A stretch of 64,000 nucleotides of DNA from contig JAXLSZ010000004.1 in the NCBI GenBank assembly GCA_046330315.1, forward strand, positions 1 through 64,000, given 5' to 3'. The translations under genes and the position numbers were made by a program. Positions 40,813 to 49,207 of this stretch are shown in pieces; position 1 is the stretch's first letter, and every line of letters starts with the position of its first letter. Origin of the DNA: JAXLSZ01 sp046330315. Lineage in GTDB: Bacteria; Actinomycetota; Thermoleophilia; Solirubrobacterales; 70-9. A model generated the notes under the pieces. It saw only the letters and a list, made by a program, of their open reading frames with translations, did not search any database and had not been told where the DNA came from.

Positions 40813-42275
40813 GCGGCCCGGCGGGCTCCCGGGCCGGCCTGCGCGGCCGGCTGGCGCTCTCGATCGCCGCGCTCGTGGTCGCCGCGCTCTCGGTCACCTT
40901 CGTCGCGGTCTACCGGACCGTCGGGTCCGAGCTGCGCTCGCAGATAGACCGTGACCTCGCGCGGCAGGCCGATGCCCTCACCGCGCGCCTGCGGGCGGTC
41001 CCACCCAAACCCGGGCGCCTGCTGGCGGCCTCCGCGACCTACGTGCGCACGCAGTCGTTCGGCAGCTCGCCCGGCCTGATCCTGGTGACGGTGCCCGGAG
41101 CCGGAACCGTCAGCAACCAGCCGGAGCTCCTGGGGCGGGCGCTGGAGCCCGGGGAGTCGCACCGCGCGGCCGAGCACGAGCGCAACGAGGGCGAGGAGCT
41201 GCGCTCCTCGCCGCCGGGATACTCCGAGGTCGAGATCTCCGACGCCGGAGGGGTCCGCGTGCTGACCAGACCGGTCCGGGGGGCCGGGCCGGGGCCCCTG
41301 GCGGTGGTCAGGGTGGGGGAGCAGCTCGAGCCTGTCGAGCGCGCCCAGGCGGAGGTCTCGCGCGCCTTCGTCCTGATCGGTGCCCTGACCCTGGTAGCGG
41401 CCCTTGCGGCCGGCTACCTGCTGGCCGCGCGGACGGCGGCGCCGCTGCGGCGCATGGCCCGGGTCGCCGCCGAGGTGGACGCCGGCGACCTCGAGGCGAG
41501 GATCGGCTCCGAGGGGCCGCGCGACGAGGTGCGAACCCTGGCCGAGGCGTTCGACCACATGCTCGACCGCCTCGAGGACGCCTTCGCGCGGCAGCGGGGC
41601 TTCGTCTCGGACGCCTCGCACGAGTTGCGAACCCCCCTCACCGCGGTCCGCGGCCAGCTCGAGGTCCTGGCGCGTGATCCGGCGCCCAGCGCCGAGCGCG
41701 TCAGGGAGACCGAGCGCGTCGTGATCCGGGAGATCGACCGGATGAGCCGCCTGGTGGACGACCTGCTGAGCCTGGCGCGGCTTGACGAGGGGGCTGTCCT
41801 GACCACCGAGCGGGTCGAGCTGGGCGCCCTGCTCGGCGACCTGGTGGACCTCGCCCGCGACCCGGCCGGGGCCCGGATCGAGCTGGGGGAGGTGGCCGGC
41901 GGGACGGTCCTGGCCGATCCCGACCGGATCGCCCAGGTGGTCCGGAACCTGATGGCCAACGCCGCCGGGCACGCGGGGGCCGCCGGCCGGGTGCTCGTCT
42001 CGGCCCGGCCGCAGGGCGGAGGAGTCGAGATAGCGGTGGACGACGACGGCCCCGGGATCCCTCCGGCCGAACGCGAGCGATTCTGCGACCGCTTCCACCG
42101 CTCCGACGCCGCGCGGGCCCGGCGGCGGGGCCCACTCGACTCGGGCAGCGGCCTGGGGCTGGCGATCGCGCGTTCGATCGTCGAGGCCCACGGGGGGAGC
42201 ATCCGCGCCGCGCAGTCGCCCCTCGGCGGCGCCCGGGTCTCTTTCATCCTGCCCGGCTACGAAGCGGAGGCCTGA
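40809..42275 (+). CDS. Sensor histidine kinase partner of the OmpR-type regulator
   Basis: 488 residues. Helix 1 (LALSIAALVVAALSVTFVAV) and helix 2 (about 188-208) flank an extracytoplasmic sensor of about 150 residues. A HAMP domain follows, then HisKA with phospho-acceptor His271 in DASHELRTPLTAV, and an ATPase domain with N-box NLMANAAGHA, G1 DDDGPGIP and G2 GSGLGLAI. The signal is unknown. GTG at 40809 overlaps the regulator stop by 4 bp. Confidence 0.92.
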   Translation: MSGPAGSRAGLRGRLALSIAALVVAALSVTFVAVYRTVGSELRSQIDRDLARQADALTARLRAVPPKPGRLLAASATYVRTQSFGSSPGLILVTVPGAGTVSNQPELLGRALEPGESHRAAEHERNEGEELRSSPPGYSEVEISDAGGVRVLTRPVRGAGPGPLAVVRVGEQLEPVERAQAEVSRAFVLIGALTLVAALAAGYLLAARTAAPLRRMARVAAEVDAGDLEARIGSEGPRDEVRTLAEAFDHMLDRLEDAFARQRGFVSDASHELRTPLTAVRGQLEVLARDPAPSAERVRETERVVIREIDRMSRLVDDLLSLARLDEGAVLTTERVELGALLGDLVDLARDPAGARIELGEVAGGTVLADPDRIAQVVRNLMANAAGHAGAAGRVLVSARPQGGGVEIAVDDDGPGIPPAERERFCDRFHRSDAARARRRGPLDSGSGLGLAIARSIVEAHGGSIRAAQSPLGGARVSFILPGYEAEA

Positions 42276-42344
42276 GGCCGGGGCCCGGGCCGGACCCCGG
42301 GTGGGGTCCCAGCACCGGACGCGGTCGGCCGCGCCGAGTACCGC

Positions 42345-42791
42345 CTACGCGGTCGGGGCCTGGCCGGTATCGAGGCCGGCCCTGGCCGGGTCACCGGCCT
42401 CCCCCTCGTCCTCCCAGTCGGCGGCCTCGCCGAGGCTCGCTCCCTTCACGACCTTGAGGCCGAGCAGCGCGCACTTCATCCGGGTCGCCGAGATCTCGAT
42501 GCCGAGCAGATCGAGAACGAACTCCTTCGGCAGCCGGAGGACCTGCTCCCGGCTCATGCCGACCAGCTCGTCCGTGAGCAGCGAGGTCGCGGCGGTGGAG
42601 ATCGCGCAGCCCCGCCCCTCGAAGGCCACCTCCGCGACCCGGTCGTTCCCGTCGAGGCGGATCGTCACGTGCTGCTCGTCGCCGCAGAACGGGTTGCTGT
42701 CCTCGAAGGAGAGGTCGGGGTGCTCGAGGCGCCCGAAGTTGTGGGGGCGCTTGTAGTGCTCGAGGATCTGTTCTCTGTAGAGCTCGTCCAT
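42345..42791 (-). CDS. sufU: SufU-type Fe-S cluster scaffold/sulfur relay protein
   Basis: 148 residues. The three conserved cysteines are Cys36 (NPFCGD), Cys62 (GRGCAIS) and Cys107 (MKCALLGL), with Asp38 as the zinc-binding Asp of the family. MDELYREQILEHYKRPHNFG is the classical start. SufU takes sulfur from SufS by zinc-dependent exchange and passes it to SufBCD. ATG at 42791 is chosen because longer frames only add Arg-rich repeat-derived residues. It follows sufS after a 151 bp gap filled by repeats. Confidence 0.92.
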   Translation of the reverse strand: MDELYREQILEHYKRPHNFGRLEHPDLSFEDSNPFCGDEQHVTIRLDGNDRVAEVAFEGRGCAISTAATSLLTDELVGMSREQVLRLPKEFVLDLLGIEISATRMKCALLGLKVVKGASLGEAADWEDEGEAGDPARAGLDTGQAPTA

Positions 42792-42821
42792 CGCCGCCTC
42801 CAGGGTACGGTGGTCGCCGCC

Positions 42822-42938
42822 CGATCGCCCCCCGGCGGCGAAACTGCGATCGCTCCCCCGGCGGCGGAACCGCGATCGCCGCCCCCGGCGAAACTGCACC
42901 CGAGCACCGTGGCGATGCCTGTCTATCTGCAGTTTCGC
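42822..42938. repeat. Tandem 26-bp repeat with long-arm inverted repeat P5 between sufS and sufU
   Basis: Three units of about 26 bp begin gcgatcgc and end gaaactgc or gaaccgc (42822-42847, 42846-42873, 42872-42898). The last unit ends gcgaaactgca (42888-42898), which pairs perfectly with tgcagtttcgc (42928-42938) across 29 bases. The repeats split two genes that are normally contiguous, so they probably inserted or expanded within the suf operon. Confidence 0.75.
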
Positions 42939-42942
42939 AGGG

Positions 42943-44202
42943 TCAGAGCTCGAAGACGCGGCGCGCGTCGTGGAGGCCCTCGACGAGGCGGTCGATCTCC
43001 GCGGGGATCGTGTGGACTGCGAAGCTGGCGCGCACCGTGGCCGGGACTCCGAGGCGGTCCATCAGCGGCTGGGCGCAGTGGTGCCCCGCCCTCACGGCCA
43101 CCCCGTGACGGTCGAGGATCTCCGCCACGTCGTGCGGGTGGATGCCCTCCAGCTCGAAGGAGACGGGCCCGACCCTCTCCGCGCCGGAGGGCGGGCCGAA
43201 GACCCGCAGCCCCGGCACCTCGGCGAGCCGGGCAAGCGCGTAGGCGGTCACCTCGCGCTCGTGCGCGCGGACGCTCTCGATGCCGAGCCCGTCCAGCCAG
43301 CGCAGCGCCGCCGCCATCCCGACCGCCTGCGCGATCGCCGGCGTGCCCGCCTCGAAGCGGGCCGGCGGATCGGCGAACTCGGTCCCGGACTTGCGGACCC
43401 GCCGGATCATCGAGCCCCCGCCCATGAACGGCGGCATCTCCCTGAGCAGCTCGAGGCGGCCCCACAGCGCGCCGATCCCGGTGGGCCCGTAGAGCTTGTG
43501 CCCGGTCAGGGCGTAGAAGTCGACCCCCAGCTCCGCGACGTCCACGGGCAGCTTCGGGGCCGCCTGGGCGCCGTCGGCCAGGATCAGGGCGCCGGCCTCG
43601 TGGGCGAGCCGGGCGATCTCGGCCATCGGCGTCTCCGTCCCCAGGACGTTCGAGACGTGGGTGATCGCGGCGATCCTGGGCTGCCGCTCCAGCAGCCGGC
43701 GCAGCGCATCCATGTCCAGCGCGTCCTCGGCGATCGGGACCCAGTCGATCTCGGCCCCCACCGACCCGGCGAGCTGCTGCCACGGGACGATGTTGGAGTG
43801 GTGCTCCATCTCGGTGAGCAGGATCCGGTCGCCCGGCCCGAGGTTGGCGGCACCCCAGGTGCGGGCGACCAGGTTGATCGCCTCGGTCGCGTTGCGCACG
43901 AAGATCACCTCGCGGCGGTCGGCGGCGCCGAGATGGTCGGCGACCGTGGCCCTGGCGCCCTCGTAGGCCGCCGTCGCCTCGGCCGAGAGGGTGTGCGAGC
44001 CGCGGTGGACGTTCGAGTGGTGGCGGCGCTCGTAGCGGTCCACCGCCTGGATCGAGGCCAAAACGCGCTGGGCGCTGGCGGCGCTGTCGAGGTAGGAGAG
44101 CGGCCGGCCGTGGATCTCCCGCTCCAGCGCCGGGAAGCTGGAGCGCACCCTCTCGAGGTTGAGCGGCCGGGTCGCCGGGGCGCCTGTCGCCGCCGGCTCC
44201 AT
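42943..44202 (-). CDS. sufS: Cysteine desulfurase SufS
   Basis: 419 residues of the group II cysteine desulfurases. The PLP lysine is Lys236 in ALTGHKLYGPTG, and the catalytic Cys376 is in RAGHHCAQPLM. HHSNVHRGSHTLS and EMEHHSNIVPW are further SufS marks. It releases sulfur from cysteine as a persulfide for cluster assembly, and also possibly for the thiocarboxylate carriers encoded in this region. It begins 14 bp after sufC. Confidence 0.95.
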   Translation of the reverse strand: MEPAATGAPATRPLNLERVRSSFPALEREIHGRPLSYLDSAASAQRVLASIQAVDRYERRHHSNVHRGSHTLSAEATAAYEGARATVADHLGAADRREVIFVRNATEAINLVARTWGAANLGPGDRILLTEMEHHSNIVPWQQLAGSVGAEIDWVPIAEDALDMDALRRLLERQPRIAAITHVSNVLGTETPMAEIARLAHEAGALILADGAQAAPKLPVDVAELGVDFYALTGHKLYGPTGIGALWGRLELLREMPPFMGGGSMIRRVRKSGTEFADPPARFEAGTPAIAQAVGMAAALRWLDGLGIESVRAHEREVTAYALARLAEVPGLRVFGPPSGAERVGPVSFELEGIHPHDVAEILDRHGVAVRAGHHCAQPLMDRLGVPATVRASFAVHTIPAEIDRLVEGLHDARRVFEL

Positions 44203-44216
44203 GTCCGGGGCGACGG

Positions 44217-44981
44217 CTAGGCCGCCGCCTCGACCTCCTCCTTGATCCAGCCGTAGCCGCGCTCCTCGAGCTCGCCGACGAGCTCCGCCCCGCCCTCCTT
44301 GACGATCCGCCCGTCGTACATCACGTGGACGAAGTCGGGCTCGACCAGGTGCAGGATGCGCTGGTAGTGGGTGATGATCAGGACGCCCATGTCGGGCCCG
44401 AGGAAGGTGTTGACCCCCTCCGCGACGGTCCTCAGGGCGTCGATGTCGAGGCCGGAGTCGGTCTCGTCGAGCACGGCGATCTCGGGCCGCAGCAGCGCCA
44501 GCTGGAGGATCTCCATGCGCTTCTTCTCGCCGCCGGAGAAGCCGTCGTTGAGGTAGCGGCTCGAGAACTCCCTGGGGATGTTGGCGAGCTCCATCGCCTC
44601 CTGGGCAATCCTCGCGAACTCCTTGATCGAGACCGGCTTCTCCCCGCGTGCCTCCCGGTGGGCGTTGAGCACCATCCTCAGGTATTTGCTGACCGAGACG
44701 CCGGGTATTGCGACCGGGTACTGGAAGGCCATGAAGATCCCCGCCCGGGAGCGCTCGTCGGGGTCGGCCTCGGTGATCTCCTCTCCCTTCAGCGTGATCG
44801 AGCCGGCCGTCACCTCGAGCGCAGGGTGGCCCATGATCGCGTTGGCGAGGGTGGACTTCCCCGAGCCGTTCGGCCCCATCAGGGCGTGGACCCTTCCCTT
44901 CTCGACGTCGAGGTCGAGCCCGCGCAGGATCTCCTTGTCCGCGACGCTCACGTGCAGGTCTCTGATCTCCAGGTCAGCCAC
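44217..44981 (-). CDS. sufC: Fe-S cluster assembly ATPase SufC
   Basis: 254 residues of the ABC ATPase fold. Walker A is GPNGSGKST (about 36-44), the SufC-specific signature is FSGGEKKRMEILQLALL, and Walker B is IAVLDETDSGLDIDAL. The Q-loop reads MAFQYPVAIPGV. It powers the SufBCD scaffold. GTG at 44981 is preferred because GGAGGG lies about 10 bases upstream, while the TTG three codons earlier is too close. It follows the Rrf2-type regulator gene by 25 bp. Confidence 0.95.
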   Translation of the reverse strand: MADLEIRDLHVSVADKEILRGLDLDVEKGRVHALMGPNGSGKSTLANAIMGHPALEVTAGSITLKGEEITEADPDERSRAGIFMAFQYPVAIPGVSVSKYLRMVLNAHREARGEKPVSIKEFARIAQEAMELANIPREFSSRYLNDGFSGGEKKRMEILQLALLRPEIAVLDETDSGLDIDALRTVAEGVNTFLGPDMGVLIITHYQRILHLVEPDFVHVMYDGRIVKEGGAELVGELEERGYGWIKEEVEAAA

Positions 44982-45006
44982 TCGTCTCAATCCCTCCTTG
45001 TCGTGG

Positions 45007-45477
45007 TCAGGCCGCGGTCCCGACCGGCTGGGCAGGCTCGTGGCGCGGGCCGCTGAACTCGACCAGCTCGGCCAGCGTGGTCTGCGCCAGCGCCCCGCTG
45101 ACGCCGCTCTGGACGCGGGTCCACAGCAGCTTGGTGGCGCAGGCCCGGTACCCGTCGACCTCGTGGGAGCACAGGACCTTGCCCTCGGGGGCCACCTGGA
45201 AGCACTCCATGGGGGCGATCTGGCCCTCCAGGGCCTCGACCACCTCGTCCATGGTGATCTTCTCCGGCGGGCGCGCCAGGCGGTAGCCGCCGTGGGCGCC
45301 CCGGGTCGAGGTCACCAGACCCGCCTTGCGGAGGTTGGCCACCAGGTGCTCCATGTAGGAGAGCGGCAGGCGCTCGGCCTCCGCCACCGCGCTCAGCGAG
45401 ACAGGGTCCGAGCCGGGCTGGCGGCCCAGCTCGACCATCAGGCGAACCCCGTACTCGGCCTTCGTCGAGAAAAGCAT
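45007..45477 (-). CDS. Rrf2-family Fe-S sensing repressor of the suf operon
   Basis: 156 residues. The Rrf2 winged helix starts MLFSTKAEYGVRLMVEL and includes LPLSYMEHLVANLRKAGLV and GAHGGYRLARP. Three cysteines, Cys92, Cys103 and Cys113, stand where IscR/RirA/NsrR hold a cluster, but their spacing (10 and 9 residues) is wider than the 5 and 5 of IscR. It probably senses cluster status and represses suf genes. ATG at 45477 is the family-typical start; no ribosome site is visible and the message may be leaderless. Confidence 0.88.
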   Translation of the reverse strand: MLFSTKAEYGVRLMVELGRQPGSDPVSLSAVAEAERLPLSYMEHLVANLRKAGLVTSTRGAHGGYRLARPPEKITMDEVVEALEGQIAPMECFQVAPEGKVLCSHEVDGYRACATKLLWTRVQSGVSGALAQTTLAELVEFSGPRHEPAQPVGTAA

Positions 45478-45484
45478 CGCCAAA

Positions 45485-45490
45485 ATCCTA
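45485..45490 (-). promoter_or_regulatory. Candidate -10 element before the rrf2-suf block
   Basis: On the minus strand gctaggattttggcg leads directly into the ATG at 45477, with TAGGAT as a plausible -10. A similar stretch, gctaggttttccg, with TAGGTT at 34899-34904, precedes the Rieske-sufB block. No -35 element is convincing at either site. The match could be a shared operator. Confidence 0.35.
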
Positions 45491-46159
45491 GCCAATTGGT
45501 CGGTTATCTTCCGGGAACTCGATCTCAGCCGTGCGCCGCCCGATCGTCCGTCGCAGCACCGACCAGGGGTTGACCGAGAGCGCCTCGCGGGCGACGGTGC
45601 TCAGCACCCTGCCGAGGCGCGAGGCGGCGAGCGCCCCGGGCTCGGGCAGCTCGATGTGCATCTCCGTGTGCCCGGATGCGCTCGGGCGGATCCAGGAGCT
45701 GTCGGGGGCGAGGTTGCGGAACATCTCCAGCGCCTCCTCGTTGTCGGAGAGCACCAGGGCGACGAAGCTCCCGACCCCTTCCTCGCGGGCCCGCTCGACC
45801 AGCCTCTCGAGCAGGGCCGTGCCGACCCCGAGCCCCTGCCAGGGGTCGGCGACGACGACCGCCACCTCGGCCTCGGCCGGCTCGTCGGTGCGGACGAATC
45901 GGGCCACGCCGACGATCGAGCCGTCGCAGGGATCGATCCCCACCAGCGCCTCGTGGTCGTGGTGGTCCACCTCCGTCAGGTAGGCGAGGTCCTGCGCGCT
46001 GAGGCTGGTCAGGGGAGCGAAGAAGCGCCGGTACCGGGACTCCGGGCTGAGTCGCTCGAAGGCCTGCGAGAGCCGGCGCTTGTCTGCCGGGCCGATCGGG
46101 CGGACACCGATCCGTTCGCCCCCGGGGAGGGCCAGGTCGCCGCCGCCGGCCGAGCTCAC
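45488..46159 (-). CDS. GNAT family N-acetyltransferase
   Basis: 223 residues, GTG start overlapping the response regulator stop by 4 bp. The acetyl-CoA loop reads VADPWQGLGVGTALLERLVE, matching the GNAT Q/RxxGxG/A motif. IGVRPIGPADKRRLSQAFER and SPESRYRRFF are common in GNAT domains related to protein acetyltransferases such as PatZ or Pat. After residue 165 comes a basic extension not belonging to the fold. It ends 10 bp before the rrf2 start. The substrate is unknown. Confidence 0.83.
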   Translation of the reverse strand: MSSAGGGDLALPGGERIGVRPIGPADKRRLSQAFERLSPESRYRRFFAPLTSLSAQDLAYLTEVDHHDHEALVGIDPCDGSIVGVARFVRTDEPAEAEVAVVVADPWQGLGVGTALLERLVERAREEGVGSFVALVLSDNEEALEMFRNLAPDSSWIRPSASGHTEMHIELPEPGALAASRLGRVLSTVAREALSVNPWSVLRRTIGRRTAEIEFPEDNRPIG

Positions 46160-46785
46160 GGCTCGATCAGCCCCCTGCGGATCGCGTAGCGGACGAGCTC
46201 GACGCGGTCGCGCATGCCGAGCTTTCGCATCGCGTTGGCGCGATGGTTCTCGACCGTCTTCTCGGAGAGGTGGAGGATCTCGGCGATCCGGCGTGTCGTG
46301 TTGGCCTCGGCGACCAGCTTGACGATCTCCTCCTCGCGCGGCGTCAGCTCGTCCTGGCCCTCGGCGCCGCGCTCGAGGACGTCGCGGATCAGCGCCCGCT
46401 GGGCCTCGGGGGTCAGGAACGGCTCGCCCCGCTCGACCGCCCGGATCGCCTCCAGCAGGTCGGTGTCCGCCTGGGTCTTCAGCACGTATCCGGCCGCTCC
46501 GGCCTTCAGTGCCTCGAACAGATAGCGCTCGTCGTCGTGCATCGAGAGGATCAGCACGGCCACCTCGGGGGCCTGCTCCTTGATCTCCCGCGTCGCCTGC
46601 AGCCCGGTCAGCTTGGGCATCTTGACGTCGAGGATCGCCAGGTCCGGCCGCTCTCGGATCGCCAGCTCGCGCGCCTCGGCGCCGTCGGCCGCCTCGGCGA
46701 CGACCTCGATGTCGGGCTGGCGCTCGAGGAGCAGGCGCAGCCCGGAACGGACGATTCCGTGGTCGTCGGCGATCAGGACCCTCAC
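46156..46785 (-). CDS. NarL/LuxR-type response regulator
   Basis: 209 residues. The receiver has Asp7/Asp8 (IADDHG), phosphoacceptor Asp53 (AILDVKMPK), Ser in LILSMHDD and Lys in YVLKTQ. The HTH reads LTPREEEIVKLVAEANTTRR and then SEKTVENHRANAMRKLGM. GTG at 46785 is used because upstream sequence is repeat DNA. Its likely kinase is encoded at 47231-48187, separated by an opposite-strand PRC-barrel gene. The stop overlaps the GNAT gene. Confidence 0.92.
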   Translation of the reverse strand: MRVLIADDHGIVRSGLRLLLERQPDIEVVAEAADGAEARELAIRERPDLAILDVKMPKLTGLQATREIKEQAPEVAVLILSMHDDERYLFEALKAGAAGYVLKTQADTDLLEAIRAVERGEPFLTPEAQRALIRDVLERGAEGQDELTPREEEIVKLVAEANTTRRIAEILHLSEKTVENHRANAMRKLGMRDRVELVRYAIRRGLIEP

Positions 46786-46817
46786 GCGAACATCCTGCCA
46801 ACTTCGGGCGGGCCCCG

Positions 46818-46917
46818 GCCGGCTTCGGGTGCGGCCCCGGCCGGCTTTCTGCGCGCCAAGGCCGGCTTCGGGTGCGGCCCCGGCCGGCTTTCTGCGCGGC
46901 AAGGCCGGCTTCGGGTG
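46818..46917. repeat. 43-bp tandem repeat between the response regulator and PRC-barrel genes
   Basis: A 43-bp unit starting gccggcttcgggtgcggccc occurs at 46818-46860 and 46861-46903, with a third partial copy at 46904-46917. One base differs between the two full copies. It fills most of the 176 bp divergent gap, so promoters of both genes must lie in or beside it. The period is not a multiple of three. Confidence 0.85.
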
Positions 46918-46961
46918 CCGCAGCGGGCTCCGCGGAGCGCGGTTCTGCTTGGATTCGCGCC

Positions 46962-47234
46962 GTGGACCTGGGCGCGCCGATCTCCTACCTGACCCTCTCG
47001 GAGGGATCTCCCGTGTTCGCGCAGGACGGCTCGGAGCTCGGCAAGGTCGCCGAGGTCGTCGCGGCGCCCGAGCAGGACATCTTCGAGGGGCTGGTCGTCT
47101 CCAGCGGCCTGCTGGGCGGCGGGCGCCACTTCGTCGAAGCCTCCAGGGTTGCGTCCCTGCACGAGCGCGGCGTCGTGCTGGGGATCGAACCCGAGGCCTT
47201 CTCGGCCCTCCCCGAGCGGCTGGGCGGCGCCTAG
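46962..47234 (+). CDS. PRC-barrel domain protein
   Basis: 90 residues, GTG start. The fold is recognisable from APISYLTLSEGSPVFAQDGSE (in parts), LGKVAEVVAAPEQDIFEGLV and FVEASRVASLHERGVVL, a small beta-barrel. PRC-barrel proteins bind partners or tetrapyrroles in many contexts; the role here is unknown. It sits on the opposite strand between a histidine kinase and its presumed response regulator, and its stop overlaps the kinase stop (CTAG). Confidence 0.72.
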   Translation: MDLGAPISYLTLSEGSPVFAQDGSELGKVAEVVAAPEQDIFEGLVVSSGLLGGGRHFVEASRVASLHERGVVLGIEPEAFSALPERLGGA

Positions 47235-48187
47235 ACGACCAGCCGCACGGTGGTGCCGGCGCCCGGGCGGGAGGTGATCGTCAACTCGGCCCCGACCAGC
47301 AGCGCCCGCTCGCGCATCCCGGAGATCCCCAGCCCGGCGTCGGCCTCGGCGAACGCGAAGCCGCGGCCGTCGTCGCGGACGGTCAGCTCGACGCCCTCGC
47401 CGCGGCGGCGCAGGGAGGCCCGGATGCGGCCCGCGCCCGAGTGCCTGGAGGCGTTGGAGAGGGCCTCCTGGGCGACCCGGTAGAGGACGAGCTGGACCTC
47501 GTCGCCGAGGTCGCCGAACTCCCCCTCCGAGGAGAACGAGGTCTCGACCTCACCGCCCCCCGCCTGCTCGACCTGGCCGGCGATGGCGGCCTCCAGCCCG
47601 AGGTCGTCCAGCGCGGTGGGCCGGAGCTGGCGGGCCAGCACCAGCAGCTCCCGCATCGCCTGGTTGGCGAGGGTTTTGGTCTCGGTCAGCTCCGCCTCCA
47701 GGCCGGGGGGCGCCTCCTCGCGGGCCGCCTCCAGGCGCAGCAGGACGCCGGTCAGCGACTGGTTGACCTCGTCGTGGAGGTCGCGCGCGACCCTGGCGCG
47801 CTCCTCCTCCTGGGCGCGGAGGGCGGCGCTGGAGGTGCGCCGGCGCTCGGCTTCCAGGCGGCGCATCATGCGGATGAAGGCAAGCTCGATGCGCTCGACC
47901 TCCTCCGTCTCTCCGCGGCCGTCGATCGAGGGCGGGAGGTTTGCCCCGGGCCGCGAGAGGTCGACCTTCTCCATCTCCTCGATCAGGTCCTCGAGGGGAC
48001 GGAAGCGGGCCCGCAGGACCACCATGTTGATCAGCAGGCTGGCCGCCGTCGCCGCCGCGACGACCAGGGCGACCCGCGCGGTCTCTGCGGAGTCGAGGCC
48101 GGCGAGGAGCGCCGCGAGCAGGGCCGCGAGGCAGACCAGCGCCGCGTTGAGCGTCAGAACCTGGGTGAACAGCGCCCGCCTTCGCAC
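47231..48187 (-). CDS. NarL-type sensor histidine kinase
   Basis: 318 residues. Two N-terminal helices (about 10-30 and 38-58) enclose almost no external loop, so the signal may be membrane- or cytoplasm-derived. A HAMP-like linker precedes the HisKA_3 dimer domain with His138 in RVARDLHDEVNQSLTG. The ATPase domain has ALSNASRHSG, DDGRGF and GLGISGMRERA. GTG at 48187 is the start; no strong ribosome site is visible. Confidence 0.9.
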   Translation of the reverse strand: MRRRALFTQVLTLNAALVCLAALLAALLAGLDSAETARVALVVAAATAASLLINMVVLRARFRPLEDLIEEMEKVDLSRPGANLPPSIDGRGETEEVERIELAFIRMMRRLEAERRRTSSAALRAQEEERARVARDLHDEVNQSLTGVLLRLEAAREEAPPGLEAELTETKTLANQAMRELLVLARQLRPTALDDLGLEAAIAGQVEQAGGGEVETSFSSEGEFGDLGDEVQLVLYRVAQEALSNASRHSGAGRIRASLRRRGEGVELTVRDDGRGFAFAEADAGLGISGMRERALLVGAELTITSRPGAGTTVRLVV

Positions 48188-48328
48188 CGCCCAAGCCTAC
48201 GTCGCACCGCCCCCGCCCAGGGGGACTGGGGGGCTCACCCCGCCGCTACGGGGGATTCCCCCTATGGTCGGATCGGCCCGCGCAGGCCATACTCGGAACC
48301 ACGGAACCGAACCTGAGAGGCAATAGAG

Positions 48329-49189
48329 ATGACTACCACCAAGAGATCGACCTTCGGCGCGACGCTCCGCACGACGATCCTGCTGGCGACCCTATCGGGG
48401 CTGCTGGTGGTGATCGGGTTTGCGATCGGCGGCTCCCAGACGGCGCTGATCTTCCTCGGCGTGGCGCTGCTGATGAACTTCTTCTCCTACTTCTTCAGCG
48501 ACAAGATGGCGCTGGCGATGAGCCGGGCGAAGCCGATCGAGGAGTCGGAGAACCCGCGCCTCTACCAGATCGTCCGCGAGCTGACCACGCGCGCCGACCT
48601 GCCGATGCCGCGCCTCTACATGATCCCCCAGGACCAGCCCAACGCCTTCGCGACCGGGCGCAACCCCAAGCACTCGGCGGTGGCGGTCACCCGCGGGATC
48701 ACCAAGCTGCTCTCCGAGGACGAGCTGCGGGGGGTCCTCGCCCACGAGCTGGCCCACGTCAAGCACCGCGACATCCTGATCCAGACCGTCGCCGCCTCGA
48801 TCGGCGCGGCGATCACCTACCTCGCCTACATGCTGCTCTGGTTCGGTGGCGACGACGAGTCCCCGCTCAGCCTGGTGGCCTCGCTGGCGATGGTGCTGCT
48901 GGCCCCGATCGCGGCCTCGATCATCCAGCTCTCGATCTCGCGCCAGCGGGAGTTCGCCGCCGACGCGGGCGGGGCGGAGATCTGCGGCAACCCCGAGTCC
49001 CTGGCCAGCGCGCTGCTGCGCCTCGAGCAGGGGGCGAAGGAGATCCCGATGCAGGTCAACCAGGCCTCCGAGCCGCTCTACATCGTCAAGCCGTTCTCGG
49101 CAAAGGGCCTGGCCGGGCTGTTCTCGACCCACCCTCCGATCGAGGAGCGGGTGCGGCGGCTCCGCCAGATGCGGCCCAGCATGGCCTGA
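48329..49189 (+). CDS. htpX: Membrane zinc metalloprotease HtpX (M48)
   Basis: 286 residues. Zinc site His139-Glu140-x2-His143 in LAHELAHVKHRD, third ligand Glu in REFAADAGGAEICGNPESL. Two N-terminal helices and two further helices after the HExxH are as in HtpX. RLYMIPQDQPNAFATGRNP is the family signature. It degrades damaged membrane proteins under stress. The divergent gap to the histidine kinase (141 bp) contains gggggattccccc, a short palindrome of unknown meaning. Confidence 0.95.
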   Translation: MTTTKRSTFGATLRTTILLATLSGLLVVIGFAIGGSQTALIFLGVALLMNFFSYFFSDKMALAMSRAKPIEESENPRLYQIVRELTTRADLPMPRLYMIPQDQPNAFATGRNPKHSAVAVTRGITKLLSEDELRGVLAHELAHVKHRDILIQTVAASIGAAITYLAYMLLWFGGDDESPLSLVASLAMVLLAPIAASIIQLSISRQREFAADAGGAEICGNPESLASALLRLEQGAKEIPMQVNQASEPLYIVKPFSAKGLAGLFSTHPPIEERVRRLRQMRPSMA

Positions 49190-49207
49190 GCGGGCTCCCC
49201 AAACACC

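Noticed and set aside
42292..42341. GC-rich stretch ccccgggtggggtcccag after the sensor kinase gene as a terminator
   Set aside because: Pairing is weak and shifts register; nothing distinguishes it from background GC-rich sequence.
46818..46917. 43-bp repeats taken as a CRISPR array or promoter iterons
   Set aside because: Units abut with no spacers and only about 2.3 copies; no replication gene nearby.
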